From NCBI GenBank assembly GCA_018398575.1, contig JAGTXZ010000005.1, forward strand, positions 1,240,001 through 1,304,000: a stretch of 64,000 nt of DNA. The letters run 5' to 3'. Every line of letters starts with the position of its first letter. Positions within the stretch are counted from its first letter, which is position 1. Below, in pieces: positions 11,687 to 23,799 of this stretch. Origin of the DNA: Ampelomyces quisqualis (lineage: Eukaryota; Ascomycota; Dothideomycetes; Pleosporales; Phaeosphaeriaceae). The notes beneath the pieces were generated by a model. That model was not told the DNA's origin. It saw only the letters and a program-made list of their open reading frames with translations, and made no database searches. Both the position numbers and the translations under genes were made by a program.

Positions 11687-14189
11687 TAACAACATGCTAG
11701 TTAAGTAAGAGAAAAATAATAAATAGTAGTAATAGAGCGTTAGTTAATTAGAAAATTAGAAAAGAAAAGAAGTTTCTTTTGTAAGAAAGAGAGAAAGCAG
11801 TGCCTTCTAGTACAGCTATAAACTCTAAAGATGCGTTAAAAGAGAAGAGTTAATTTTATAGTAAGCTACTACGAAAACAAGATCTATAATAAAAAACTCT
11901 AATTGTTAGAAAAGTTATTTAGACTACTTAAGCTATTACTTAAGGCATCTATATTAATATCTCTAACTAATAGATTGCTATTACTAGCTTTTAGGCTAGT
12001 ATTATTAACGCTACGCTTTGTACTAGCTAAAGGGCTACTAATATTAAGTAGAGCTAAAGCCTTATTAGCAACAGTATTGTTAGCATTCTCCTTAATATCT
12101 TTATTAACTATAGCTAACTTAAAATCTAACTAAGCCTTCTTGCAAGGCAACTTCTTAACTCTATAACTTTTTATAAATAGACTAGAAATGCAACGCTTGC
12201 TAGGAGATAAAGTGCCTAAAGGCCTCTTAGAGTTGTAGCTAGCTTTAGAAGAGTTTTTAGAAACTTTGCTAGCATTAAAGTCTAGGCTTTAATAAGCCTT
12301 CCTAGCTAACAACTTTACAAAATCTAGTAGACTAGACTTGCTTAGAGCCCTAAAGCTACTAAGCTTTTTTACTAGGGTTAGTAAACTGCAATTGCGCAAA
12401 TTCTTAGAAGGCAAGTTGTTAAGAATAAGAAAGCTAAGAGTAATATAAAAAGGCTTAACAGCTCTAGTGCTCTTAACGCTACGCAAAATAACTAGAGCGC
12501 CTATAAATAATTAGTAAATAACTCTAGAGAAACAATAAAAAAGAATAACTAAAAAGGCGTTAGCTACTTATAATTTATTAAACACTACTCTTTAGCAGAA
12601 GAGAATAAGCAGTTACTATAAGTACTATTGTTTAGTAGCTTGCTCTAGAACCTAAACTATATATACAAGCTAGTAGACTTAAACGTCTAACTAGCTATTG
12701 CGTAGTAACTGCACAAGTGCTTAGACTTACCTTTAATAGAAGCTATGTTAATAGCGTAGTTAGTATAGCTTAGGATTAAGCTCTTAATGTAAGCGTTATA
12801 GATCTTATACTTCTTAGCTCTAGAGTTATCCTTAAGGCTAAAGTAATTGCCTAGAGTAAAAAGTAACTTATTAATATGCAGAGGCCTATTAGTCTTAACA
12901 ACTAAGCTTGCCTACTTAGCTTCTAAATAAGAGCTAATAGCAAGCAGTAGTAGATAAAGCCCAAAGGTTTTTCTTGTAGACTTAAGAGTAACAAAGACTA
13001 ACTAGAGCTTAGTAATAAGAGAGCAGCTTAGTTTCCTATCTTTATTTAACTTAACTAGCGCAAATGTTAGTACGCGTTTGGCTTAACTTATTAATAAACT
13101 AGTACTTACTCTAGTTAATTACATTACTGTAGCTAGAACAGTTAACTAGGTATCTATAAACTAGAAAGCAAGTATCTCTATTAGGCCTAGAAACAAGCTT
13201 GTTCTTTATTATAGCTTAAAGATAAAGGTAGAGTGCAACTAAGAGGCTAAGGAAGTATTAGGTACGTATATTAGGAAAATTCTAATTAACTAAAGGCAAA
13301 GCGTTAACTAAGCAACTATTAGCAACAGCTAAGCTAGAAACTTAGAAACCTAAAGTAAGAACGCGCTAAACTACAAAAAAAGGTAGCTAAGTAAGTAAAA
13401 GAGCAGAGCGCACAGCTAGAGCAAAGTAGTGTAGCTACGTATAGATAAGTTGCCTTAAAAGCAAATAGAAGTAGTAAAGTAGAAGAGTAACAAGCAGACA
13501 ATACAAACTAAGCTAGAGCTAGTTAGAGCGCCTGTTAACAAGGTAGAAAAGTTAAGCAGCTAATTGCAGTATAGCAGCAGTAAAGTTACGTGTTAGGCAG
13601 ATTAAAAGAGAAAGAGGTATAGAGCAAGCAGCTAAAAGAGAGTAGAGCTAAAAGGTAAGGTAAAGTTAGCTAACACAAGACTTATTATAATAGGAGTAGT
13701 CTAAAGCGTTTATAGTTGCAACGTAAGTCTACCTAGGCAACACTTCTATAACACTAGGTAAAGTTAGAATAACGTAGGCTAATAGTGCTTTAGCGTTTAA
13801 GTAAGAGAGTTAGATAGTAATATAAAGAGACAAGAAAAGATTATAAATAAGCACTGCTTCTTTACTAAAGGCCTGTTAGTTACTACTTTAGTGTTACAAA
13901 AAGTTTAGAGTTATTTTTCCTTAGAAGTTAGTTCTTTTGTTTAAGTATTTTAGCTTTGCGTTTAGTATAAAAGAGAAGAAGCCTCTTTCTATAGATTAGG
14001 GGAGAGATGTAGTAAAGTAACATAAGAAGTAAGTCTAAAGGACGCTTAGGGTACAGCTAAGAGCATAGACAAGATATAATAGCTAAAGAGCTATTAGAAA
14101 ATAATAACTAATAACACATACCTAATAATAATATATTTAATTCTATATTAAATCTAATAGGCCTTAGAGGTAAATAACGCTCTACTACA
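11687..14189. other. Decayed sequence between G copy A and the Y2 extra ORF
   Basis: No domain recognised. It has Leu/Lys-rich stretches readable on either strand at 11,903-12,486 (two short open runs that look like low-complexity shadows). At 13,250-13,860 a plus frame with TAR as Gln is Arg/Lys/Gln-rich (RAERTARAK, RQIKRERGIEQAAKRE), like the basic tail of some fungal transposases. TTAGGGGAGAGATGTAG at 13,985-14,002 resembles a polypurine tract followed by an LTR start, so a further LTR element could end here. Confidence 0.3.
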
Positions 14190-15821
14190 GAACTAATGTA
14201 ACAATCTTACTAAGCACCTAGAATAACTTAAGAATAAAGAGGAAAGAGTCTAAAAGCTTAGCGTTAACAAATTAATAGCTAAAGAATGCAAGAGAAAGAG
14301 CCTAAATTAACTCTAGAGATCTAGCTACTTAAGCTAGGCAATAGTTAGTTAAGATACAGTATAACATAAATCTTTAGAGAGCCTAGAAAAACCTAAGAAA
14401 GAAGTATAGGATTCTAATACTTAGACTACGCTAGACTACAAGAACTAGTAAGAATAACAACGTCTATAAGGTAGAGCTATAAGAACCTATAAGCCTAAAA
14501 CATAGAGCGCAATATCTATTCTAATGCATAAGTAGTATTAAGAAATATAAGACTAGTTTTATAGAGTCTAGGCTTAGTAATAAGATAAAGGTAGAGACTA
14601 TAATAGAAAGTCTATTACTATAGATATTACCTACAAGCGCTATACAGAAACTATAGTAAAAACACTATACGCTAGAGCCTACCTCTCTACTATTAAAGAG
14701 CATAATAGTTACTATTACTAAACAATTAGTTTTAGCCTATACCTTTGCGTTATACGTAGGCTTCTTACAGATATTAGACTCTATTATATTAAGGTAACAG
14801 AGCAGCCTGTTAGTAGTGCAAAGAGTATTACTAACATAAGAAACCTAAAAGCTTATACTAGAGATCTGTATATTATGCTCTTTAGCCTAATTAAATATTA
14901 GTAGATGCATAGAAACGCTGTAGGAAAACAAGTTCTAACAAAAAGAAAATAAATTAGAAATAGTTTATATTAGTGTAGAGCTGCTGCACGCTAGCGCTAA
15001 TATTATTAAGCTTATAAATAATAGTATCCTGCTTAATAAGAAGCTACTAAAGAAGCTAGTAGATATCTACTAGAATATTAACCTTAGTAACCTTGCGCGT
15101 TAGACTCTAGTAGCTAGACTTATTACTACTGCAAGACTTTACTTAAGCAGCCCTAAGCTTATTAATAAAGCTAGACTAAAAACTAGAGATTGTGTGCTGC
15201 GTTAACAGCTACTTAACTTTAGAATTATAAGTAAGAGCGTTATAAAGCAAGATAACTATAATTTTAAGGTAATTGTTAATCTAAGAAGTTATTAGAATTA
15301 ACTAGATAAGTAAAAGAATATAGCAGTTAACTTACAGGCCTATATATAATATATATGTCTTTATACTAAGCGCAAGTGCTCTTACTGCAAGTAATCTTAC
15401 ACTTAGACTTATTACTCTTAAGCTAAGTAATAGTACAGCCTAAACAATATAGCAGGTTAAGCTTAGACTTAATAATAATATTAGGTCTGTTCTATTACTA
15501 GTTAGTAATATACCTAGACCTAGCTTAGCGCCTTAAATATAACACTTACAGTAGAAAGGTTAATAGCGTAACGCTTAGCAGAAGAGCTATAAAGAGTGCG
15601 TAGACTTAGTATCTTTGTAAATAGCAGTACAAGCGTAAGAGATACGTAGGTTAATAAAAGAGGCAACGCGCAAGCAAGTGTACAGAAGGTAAGGCTAGTA
15701 TAGTATATAGTGCTACTTAAAAAAAGAAGTAAAAGTGCAGAATAATAGATTTAAGTAGAGTAATTTTTATTTTAATAGTTACGCAAGTCTAAGCGCACCT
15801 AGCGCTACAGTAGAAGAATTA
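14190..15821 (+). pseudogene. Extra ORF of Gypsy Y2 (unknown; same as in Y1)
   Basis: Plus-strand counterpart of the Y1 extra ORF: ITIDITYKRYTETIVK (near 14,620), SYYYxTISFSLYLCVIRRL, AYTRDLYIMLFSLIK (near 14,860), KCSYCKQSY (near 15,375). Conservation of a single frame in two copies supports former coding. The empty site of G copy B lies here at about 15,577-15,590. Confidence 0.5.
15577..15592. other. Empty target site for G copy B (in Y2)
   Basis: The sequence TAACGCTTAGCAGAAGAGC spans the junction without an element. In Y1 the two halves are separated by copy B with TA on both sides (17,869-17,870 and 54,065-54,066). Confidence 0.85.
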
Positions 15822-16079
15822 TATAACAGGCTGCTGCCTAGTTAGTCTTTAGTTATAGAAAAACCTTAGCTTACTAAACTAGAACACTAAAAAGGTTTTA
15901 AACTAGAACGCTAAAAGTCTTCTAGGCTAGAACACTAAAAATAGTTCTAGACTAGATTGCCTAAACTTTCTAGACTAAACTGCCTTAGGACTATAAAAAC
16001 CTTCTAGGTAGCAATTAGGATAGGTTACAAATTTACGTCTTTATTTCCTAGCAACTACTCTTAGAGTCTACCCCTTACA
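15822..16079 (+). repeat. 3' LTR of Y2
   Basis: 258 bp, starting TATAACAGG (mutated TGTAACAGG) and ending CCCTTACA. It contains CTATAAAAACC, a TATA-like promoter element, near 15,990, and several AGAACRCTAAAA repeats. It is the same length as the LTR at 17,366-17,623. The TGTAA/TTACA ends are typical of fungal Gypsy LTRs. Confidence 0.8.
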
Positions 16080-17365
16080 AATGTTAAGTTCTATAGTAGT
16101 CTTATATCTAATAAGTAACTTATTAAGTATTTACTTTCTATTTGCAATATAAAGTTTATATAATTATTATTTCTAGTAAGATTAGAGCCTAGCTCTTAAC
16201 AAGGTATTACCTAAAATATAGTTTGCTTATAATTCTAAATCTAGAAGCGCCTTTATCCTTTTTCTATTAACTCTTACTATAAGTTTTATAAGCTTAACTA
16301 AGTTAATTACGTTATAGCTCTAGGTCTCTTTCTAGAGTCTAGGGTTAACTTTAAAAAAGACTTATTCTTCTTACATCTATTAGCTTCTTTATTATTATAG
16401 TGTTTCTTATACTTTAGTTATAGGTAAAACTACTAGGTGTAGTTTATGCAGCTGCTATTAACAAGTATTCTATTAGATATACTTTCTTTCTCTAATATAT
16501 TAGAAAAGCTTTCTATGTTTTATTTATTATATAGGTACTTTGCGTAAGTATTCTTAGAGCAATTATACTATTAGTACTTATAAGGTTTCTTCTACTAAGA
16601 AAAGTATTAGTTAACCTTACTACTATAATGTATTAGACAGTAGTTACTATTACACGCTATCTATAATAGAAGTCTATATTTTAGATTATAAGGATCCTAT
16701 AAGTATCTGTCTATAAGCAGGATTTGATGCAATTTGTTTACCTTCCTATTCTAGTATTCTACAAGTATAGGGTTTAGTACTAATACTTACCTATTGTTAG
16801 TATAGTATATCTACTTTATATATAAGTTACAGCACGTCTTATATAGTCTATCTATGTCTGTCTCTTAATATAGTTCTGTAACTATTGTATTCTAGCGCAC
16901 TAGTTTAAGGCTAGCTAGTAGTAAGTGTATATCTAGCTTATCTAGTACAAGTTCTTAGTCTTTTTAAGTATTATAGACTCTTATAGTCTCTTGCAGATCT
17001 TATATCCTATAAACTCTATTTTCTAGGTATAGCAATTACTTCCTCTCTATAACTCTATCTATATTTAGAAAGTACTTATTTATCTAAAGAGTATAATATA
17101 CTTATAAGAATTAGTAATATTATTTTATACATTTTTAGTTAACTTTGTTAGTTTAGTTATACTAGTTGTAAATGTTTTGTTACGTTTGCAGTAAGAGTAA
17201 TCTTATCTATTAGAATTATCTAATATTATAGTCTTATTCCTAGTTATAAGATAATACAGCGTTAGTTAAAACCTAGTTATTAGATAATATAGTAGAAGTA
17301 TCTTCTGTCTATTCTACTATTAATAGTCTATTAGTTGTTTAGATAATAAGTTAATTATTAATTAT
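16080..17365. other. 1.29-kb stretch between the two tail-to-tail LTRs
   Basis: It shares no visible sequence with the other elements in the window. It is AT-rich and shows the same trinucleotide gaps as the rest, so it was probably itself a repeat. Minus-strand frames are open apart from TAR codons over several hundred bases, but no protein was recognised. Confidence 0.35.
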
Positions 17366-17623
17366 TGTAAGAAGCAGACTCTAAGAGTAGATGCTAGGAA
17401 ATAAAGACGTAAATTTGTAACCTATTCTAATTGCTACCTAGAAGGTTTTTATAGTCCTAAGGTAGTCTAGACTAAAGGGTTTAGGCGCTCTAGTCTAGAA
17501 TTGTTTTTAGTGTTCTAGCCTAAAGGATTTTTAGCGTTCCAGTTTAGAACCTTTTTAGTGTTCTAGTTTAGTAAGCTAAGGTTTTTCTATAACTAAAGAC
17601 TAACTAAGCAGTAGCCTATTACA
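17366..17623 (-). repeat. 3' LTR of Y1
   Basis: 258 bp, beginning TGTAAGAAGC in window orientation and ending CTATTACA; on the element's strand it runs TGTAATAGG to CTTACA. It is tail-to-tail with the Y2 LTR, 1.29 kb apart. Confidence 0.82.
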
Positions 17624-17870
17624 TAATCCCTCTGCTCTAGCGCTAAGTGCGCTTAGACCTGCGCAACTATTAAAACAAAAATTACTCTACCTAGATCTAT
17701 TATTCTGTACCCTTACTTCTCTTTTTAGGTAGTACTATATACTATACTAGCCTTGCCTTCTGTACACATTGCTTACGCGTTACTCTTCTTATTAGCCTAC
17801 GCATCTCTCTTGCACGTGCTGTTATCTATAAAGATACTAAGCCTACGCACTTCTTATAGCTCTTCTACTA
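17366..17870 (-). mobile_element. Gypsy Y1, 3' end with LTR (separated from body by G copy B)
   Basis: 247 bp of internal sequence (17,624-17,870) and the 3' LTR. The last 25 bp before copy B are the direct continuation of the sequence after 54,066, as the uninterrupted Y2 sequence around 15,560-15,600 shows. An AG-rich stretch with GCAGAGGGA on the minus strand just before the LTR is the likely polypurine tract. Confidence 0.85.
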
Positions 17871-18212
17871 CATTAGAAAAACACAACATTAGTAACATCT
17901 GCAACATTAGCAACACTATTAACACAACTATACTACTAGCTACTAAATAGTTCTTAACTGTGCTCTGCTATACTAAGCAACAACAGTAATGCCTAGTATA
18001 CTATTATTAGTAGCCTAGCTTGTAAAACCCTTTTACAAAATAGTTTATAGTTCTTATATTTAATATAGCTTTACACTATCTACATAACTGTGTTACTAGT
18101 TAGCAGCCTGTCTTTAACTATACCTAACTATAGTTTAAGTCTAAGGCAATCCCTTTAATAGCGCTATTACTTAGTTTAGGTTTTACTACAAATTTACACT
18201 ATTCTTACACTT

Positions 18213-21200
18213 TAAATTAATTTTGCGTTACGTCTACATATATACTTCTTTTGCAATACTTTATATATTCTTGTACTTCTAGGACTAGGCTATGTATCTA
18301 CTTAAGCGTTTTTTATCTTATAGCTTTGCACAGTAGTGTACTGTACTCTACAGTTCTACTACTTAATTTACCTAATTTATACTAGCCCCTTAAGCTTTAT
18401 AAAGATTTTCTTGTTACAATTCTACTTAATCTCTCCTTTTTCTATTGTTATACCTTATAGACTACTACGCAACAATGTCTTTATATTTTACTTCTTTAGA
18501 ACTTTTGTTTCTAGATTACTTTCTAAGTTATACAGAATAATACTCTTACACACGTCTGCTAGCTAGCCTAGTTAATATACTCTAAACATAAATTAGTCTT
18601 AGGTACTCTGTTTATCTTAAGGCTCTGTAATTATAACTTTATTTGCCTTAATTAGTGTAATAGCTTCTGCAAACGCTATTAACGCTACTAAAATAAATGT
18701 TAAGTCTAGGTCTCTCTATTTTGCTAACACAGCGTCTATTTTAGACTTTAGTATTCTTCCTCTTAGTAGAAGAACTGTATCTTTGCCAAATTTTTTTTAA
18801 AGCTCTATCTAGAGCACTAGTTGCACATATAGTTTGTATAAGCTAATAAGAATTTTAGCCTAAACGTTACGTAGTACTGTTTAATTATCTACTAAGCCTC
18901 TTTAATTAGAATTAGGTCTAGTTTTAATATAGGTTCTTTTAGCCTTTAGCTTAATTGCCTTATACTTTACACTATATACAAGTAGTAAGTTAAGGTTATT
19001 AGCAAATATTTCTTTGTCTAGCTGCTAGAAGTGCTATTAGATATACGTTAATATAAACTACTTAGTTTTCTTACTTCCTTTGCTTTTAAACAGCGCAGCC
19101 TTAAGCTAAGCTAGTATTAAGAATATTATAATACTCTGTATCTTAGCGTAGTTAAATATGTATACGCTCTTAGCTTTTGCGCTATTTAGCTCTTCTTATA
19201 GTAGTACTATCTTGCATCTTGTTATTGCATTAGCTATAAGCAATTAGAAGTTATCTGTTTAGCATAGCTAGTAGAACGTTAGAAAGTTACTCTTAATGCC
19301 TAAAATCTTCTAGCCTTATAGGTCTTGCGTAACTAGAGTTTAACGCAGTATAAACCTTACTACAATCTTCTTTTCTAACGCTATAAGCGCTATATACTTA
19401 AGAGAATTAAGCACGTTTTTAACTTCTTCTTATGCCTTAGATAAGCAGGTGTCCTAGCCCTTTGCTATAACTAGGCCTAATATCTTTCTTATTTCTCTTA
19501 TATCTACAATTTTCTTAATACTTGCATACATAAGGTTAGTAGTAGTAAATAGTTTAGAACTATCTATGTTATTCTTCTTGCCTATAAGATAGTACTAGTT
19601 TAAGAAGTTCTTATTGTCTTATAGTCTACTAAGCGCTAAGAAGATAAAAATAAGTATCTTGTAGAGACGTTTCTCTATTAGTATACCTAAGAAGGCCTAG
19701 GCCTTCTACTAATAACTATAGTTCTTACTTTAAATAGTCTTGTACAAGTTACCTATAATAGTGTTCTTAAATTTACAGTTATAGAACTTGTTAAAGATAA
19801 TACGTCTTTATATTACTATATAGCTAAGAATATTAAGAGTGTCTCTTGCACTTACTTTACTACCTCTTAATAATATTTTGCGTGTAGTTATAAGTCTTAT
19901 AGTTTAGTATTTATTAAGTACGCGTTTTACTAGTGTTATATAGCTGTATATAATTATAAATTAGCTAGTAGATAGTGCTAGACAGTGCGCAGTTGCATTT
20001 AGGTAGACTTTTAGTATATAGCGTTCTTAGATATACTATAGAACTATCTCTATATACTTTTTACTATCTTTTGTAAATTTGCGTAGTAGGACGTTTTAGT
20101 TAGACGCTGCAAGGTGCTGTTTAACTTACAGATTAATTCTTATCTCTATTTCTTTATCTACTATTAGTGCGCCTATACTCTATAGAAGAGTGTTGTCTAT
20201 AAAGTAGATATAGAGCGTAAGAAAGTCTTTTAGGTTGCACTATTTAGATTTGCAGAGGCCTATAGTAATAATTTTAGCCTTCTATGCAGCTAGTGCGCAG
20301 CTCTATCTACTTACTATAGATGCTACTAACTATAGCTTTTCTAGCATGAAAGGGTTTTTTTTGTATATATATAGAAATGTCTATTAGTTTGTTATAAGGC
20401 ACTATTCTTTACTATTGTCTTTAGCTCTATATTAACTAGTTTTATTCTTTAATTAGTCCTCTTACACTTTATTCTAGTTCTTAAAGTGCGTATACCCTAT
20501 AATTATTATAAGTATAGCTAATCTTGTTTTTTCTATACCTATTATGTTTCTAAATATACTACTATTGTCTAAAGATAGCTCTTTTTTGTAAAGTATATAG
20601 GCTTCTATTAGTTAGTATACTATAAATAGGACTATTAGTCTCTATAATAAATATAGTATTATAGGCGCGTTATCCTTAAAGTCTTTTAGTAGAGATCTAA
20701 AGAAGTTAGCTACTTTCTACTATTTGTCCTCTTAGTAGTGTTCTATTACTACTCTAATTTAAGCTTGCAGTTTATCTACTATCTTGTCTTATATATTAGT
20801 TATATAAATTATAGTTATAAGCTTTCTATAGTGTACTTACTTTTTATTTAGTAGGGCTTAGAGCTGCAGCCTTTCTTCTAACGCAAGTTGTTTTGCTAAC
20901 TAGAGCTCTTTATTCTTATCTCTATTACCTTTATTACACTCTTCTTATTCTTCTTTACTACTAGAGTAAGCATTTTTTTCTAGTAACCTCTATTTTTTTC
21001 TTATAGCACTTTTGCGTTTCTGTCTAAGTATAGTAATTAGCGTAAATGTTACGTTGTTTTGTGTTTACGCAGTATCTTTGTCTCTACTTTCCTTTACTTT
21101 CTTTGTAGTACTATTGTTCTGCTTCTCTAGGCGCTTAATTTTAGTAGTTAGGGTCTTAATACGTATGTCTAGGCTATTATCCTTCTTCTTCTTGCCTCTA

Positions 21201-21390
21201 CTTTATCTATTAAAGCGTTTGCTACTATTTGCTTTAGGTTCTATTAATAGTTTACAGGCTAGGTCTACTAGCGCTCTTATTATCTTTTATTATTTATAGT
21301 TGTTATCTTTAGTATTATTGTTAAGCTCTAGGCAGAGGTGCCTTTACCTCTTGTCTCTAGTAGCACCTACTAGGTTTATAATATTACTAT
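18213..21390 (-). pseudogene. SNF2-like helicase relic, G copy B
   Basis: Reverse counterpart of the copy A relic, with the C-terminal TAA near 18,213 and the motif VI region near 18,560-18,590. The same frame can be followed with TAR stops. An open stretch on the opposite strand at 21,012-21,299 is a shadow of the N-terminal coiled part and not a gene. Confidence 0.7.
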
Positions 21391-21419
21391 TACTACCTAA
21401 AGTAAAGTACACTATATTA

Positions 21420-22235
21420 TATAGTTAGCTATTGTTATTTATATACTATTCTAGGTTGTATTACTACTAGGCTTAACTTTATCTTGTACTAGAGTCTAGC
21501 ATTAAATTATAACGCCCTTAAGGCTTTTTATCTTAACGTATAAGTTAATAGTTATAGCTAGATTATTATTATTAGTAATTAGGCGCAGCGCTAACATATT
21601 AAATATCTTTAAAGTCCTAACTATATACTAGTCTATAAAGTTTAGTTATAATAGGTGTTTAACAAGTGCACTATATTTAAGATATTATAGCTTTATCTTA
21701 AAGTTACTGTCTTTAAGCTACTGTTAACGTACAGCTGTTATTAGCCTTAAAAGTAGAAAGGTCTAGGTAGTTTAACAATGTACGCTGTCTATAATATAGA
21801 TATTAACGTTATTAAGTAACAGTTTAGTTATTATTGTAGTAAGGCCTATTAGCTAGGTTACTAAAGTAGCAGAAAAACTTAAGACTACTAATGCTAACTA
21901 TGTGCATTCTAGTTCTAAGTTTGCATACGTTAGCTATCTTTCTGTGTATTTAGCTTTAACTTTGTTACTGTAGTCTTAAATTTCTAAGATTATCTTCTTC
22001 TATACAGCGCTAGCTGTTGCCTTATAGAATTCTCTTAGTATACTACTATTAGTTAGTCTAGGGCATGCAGTATACTTAAGCTATTTATCTATTATTAGGC
22101 TGCGCATTATCTTTAGGTAGTTAGCCTATAAGTGTGCCTGTTTAATCTTGTTATATGTGTTCTTATACTAGATAAAATCTATTATTTCTTTAACCTATAT
22201 GCGCTAGTCTACTACATTAATATTATAGCCTATTT
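21420..22235 (-). pseudogene. Unknown frame U, G copy B
   Basis: Reverse counterpart of the unknown frame upstream of the SNF2-like relic. Same decay; function unknown. Confidence 0.42.
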
Positions 22236-22764
22236 TTACAATTGCCTGTAATACGTTATTAGTAGTTATTATCTTTATATTACTTATGTACTATTTATTT
22301 AATTAAGGTAGCTACTACTTGTACTTGTTATTACAATTCTATAACGCGCGTATTATATAATATATTACGCGTAATAGTTAAAAATAGTACAGGCAGGTAC
22401 AAGAATAGTAGAAAAGCTATAGCTTAGTTAGCGTGTGTAAGTATACTTATATTATGTCTTTACTTATAACAGTGTTATAATATATAGCATAGTGTAGTAA
22501 ACGTAATGTAAAAAATTACGTATATTTGCGTTATAGTACTATTATTATTATTATATAGTTATAGTGCGTTTGTAGTAGTAACGTAGTATTATATAGTTAT
22601 AGCAGTAAGTTAAATTATAAGTGCAAGTAAAAGTAAGCAGAGTTTTATCTTAGTATTATATAGCCTTTTACCTAGCGCTAACGCGTTATATTATATCTTT
22701 AAGGTAAGTAAAAGTGTATTCTAAGAGAGCGCCTTTTACTGCGTGTTTTTCTTAGTACAGCACT

Positions 22765-23100
22765 ATATAGTACTATAGGATACTATATAGTACTAAGCAA
22801 ATTTCTTACTTTTTAGGTTTTTACATTATAGTGTAGGCAACTTACCTTTTGTATATTATGTTAGTAGTACTTTCTTTAGTCTAGCAGGCAAACTTAGCTA
22901 AACCTACTAGTACTATTATAGTAGACAGGTCTACTATATAGTACTATAGGACACTATATAGCACTAAGTAAAATTCTTACCTCTTATATTTTTATATTAT
23001 AATGTAGGCAATTTACCTTTTGTATATTATAGTAGTAGCACTCTCTTTAGTCTAGCAGGTAAACTTAGCTAAACTTACTAGTACTATTATAGTAAACAGG
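22765..23100. repeat. 171-bp direct repeat pair (copy B)
   Basis: Reverse counterpart of the copy A pair; unit ends at 22,929 and 23,100. Confidence 0.83.
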
Positions 23101-23799
23101 TTACGTAATAAGGCTGCGTTAGAATATTTAAGTTGTATGCTAGCGTCTAGTAGTTTACGTAAAATTATAGGGAAGTTTTTTATGTATCTGTAGTTCTGTT
23201 AGCAAAGGAAGCTGTCTATTACTTTCTGTTCCTTTGCACTATATTATTCTATTATAATTCTATATTGTTTGTTAGTATATCTAACGCCCTAGACTATGTA
23301 CTATTAGCGTAGACAGTAGTTAATAGATCTCTATAGTACACGCAGCTTGCGGCTAGCAAGAAAGTGTATAGTAGCCTGCTTCTATTATATATTTTAACGT
23401 TAGTTTAAGATGTTTGTGTTTTTAACTAGATAATTCTACCCTACGTTCTATAGATTTGTTTGTAAAGAGATTAGTTTCCTTTTTTTAACGCTAAGTTTGC
23501 TGTTAATATAGTAGTATTCCTTTATTTAAGTATTCTCTCTTAGCATTAGCAACTAATATTATAAATTATGCAGTATACAGTATCTTATAAAGAATACTGT
23601 TATTATCTATTATCTTATGTTCTTGTATAATAGCCTTGTCTCTTGTTAACATGTCTTATAGTGTAGTATCTCTGCTTAGTGCTAGTATACTAGAGTACTT
23701 AACTTCTTACGCTACTATCCTACCTAGATATTACTATGCGTATATAATTTCTTAACAACCTTGCTCTTTTAGTTGCATCGATTGTGTGCTACTGCTTTA

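Larger units (their letters stand above)
11687..16079 (+). mobile_element. Gypsy-related element Y2, 3' part
   Basis: Plus-strand relative of Y1. From about 14,190 to the LTR end it is co-linear with Y1 (54,065-55,450 and 17,366-17,870 in reverse complement). Upstream of 14,190 the match is lost, so Y2 is rearranged, diverged, or hit by another element. G copy A abuts it at 11,687. It supplies the empty site for G copy B. Confidence 0.65.

Noticed and set aside
11903..12133. Leu-rich 76-codon open frame and the minus-strand frame at 12,289-12,486
   Set aside because: Low-complexity Leu/Lys/Ser composition readable on both strands, no motif, inside decayed repeat sequence.
17753..17950. 65-codon open frame crossing the right end of G copy B
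   Set aside because: It spans the junction of two transposons, so it cannot be an ancestral gene.
18336..18566. 76-codon open frame on the plus strand
   Set aside because: Antisense to the C-terminal part of the SNF2-like relic of copy B.
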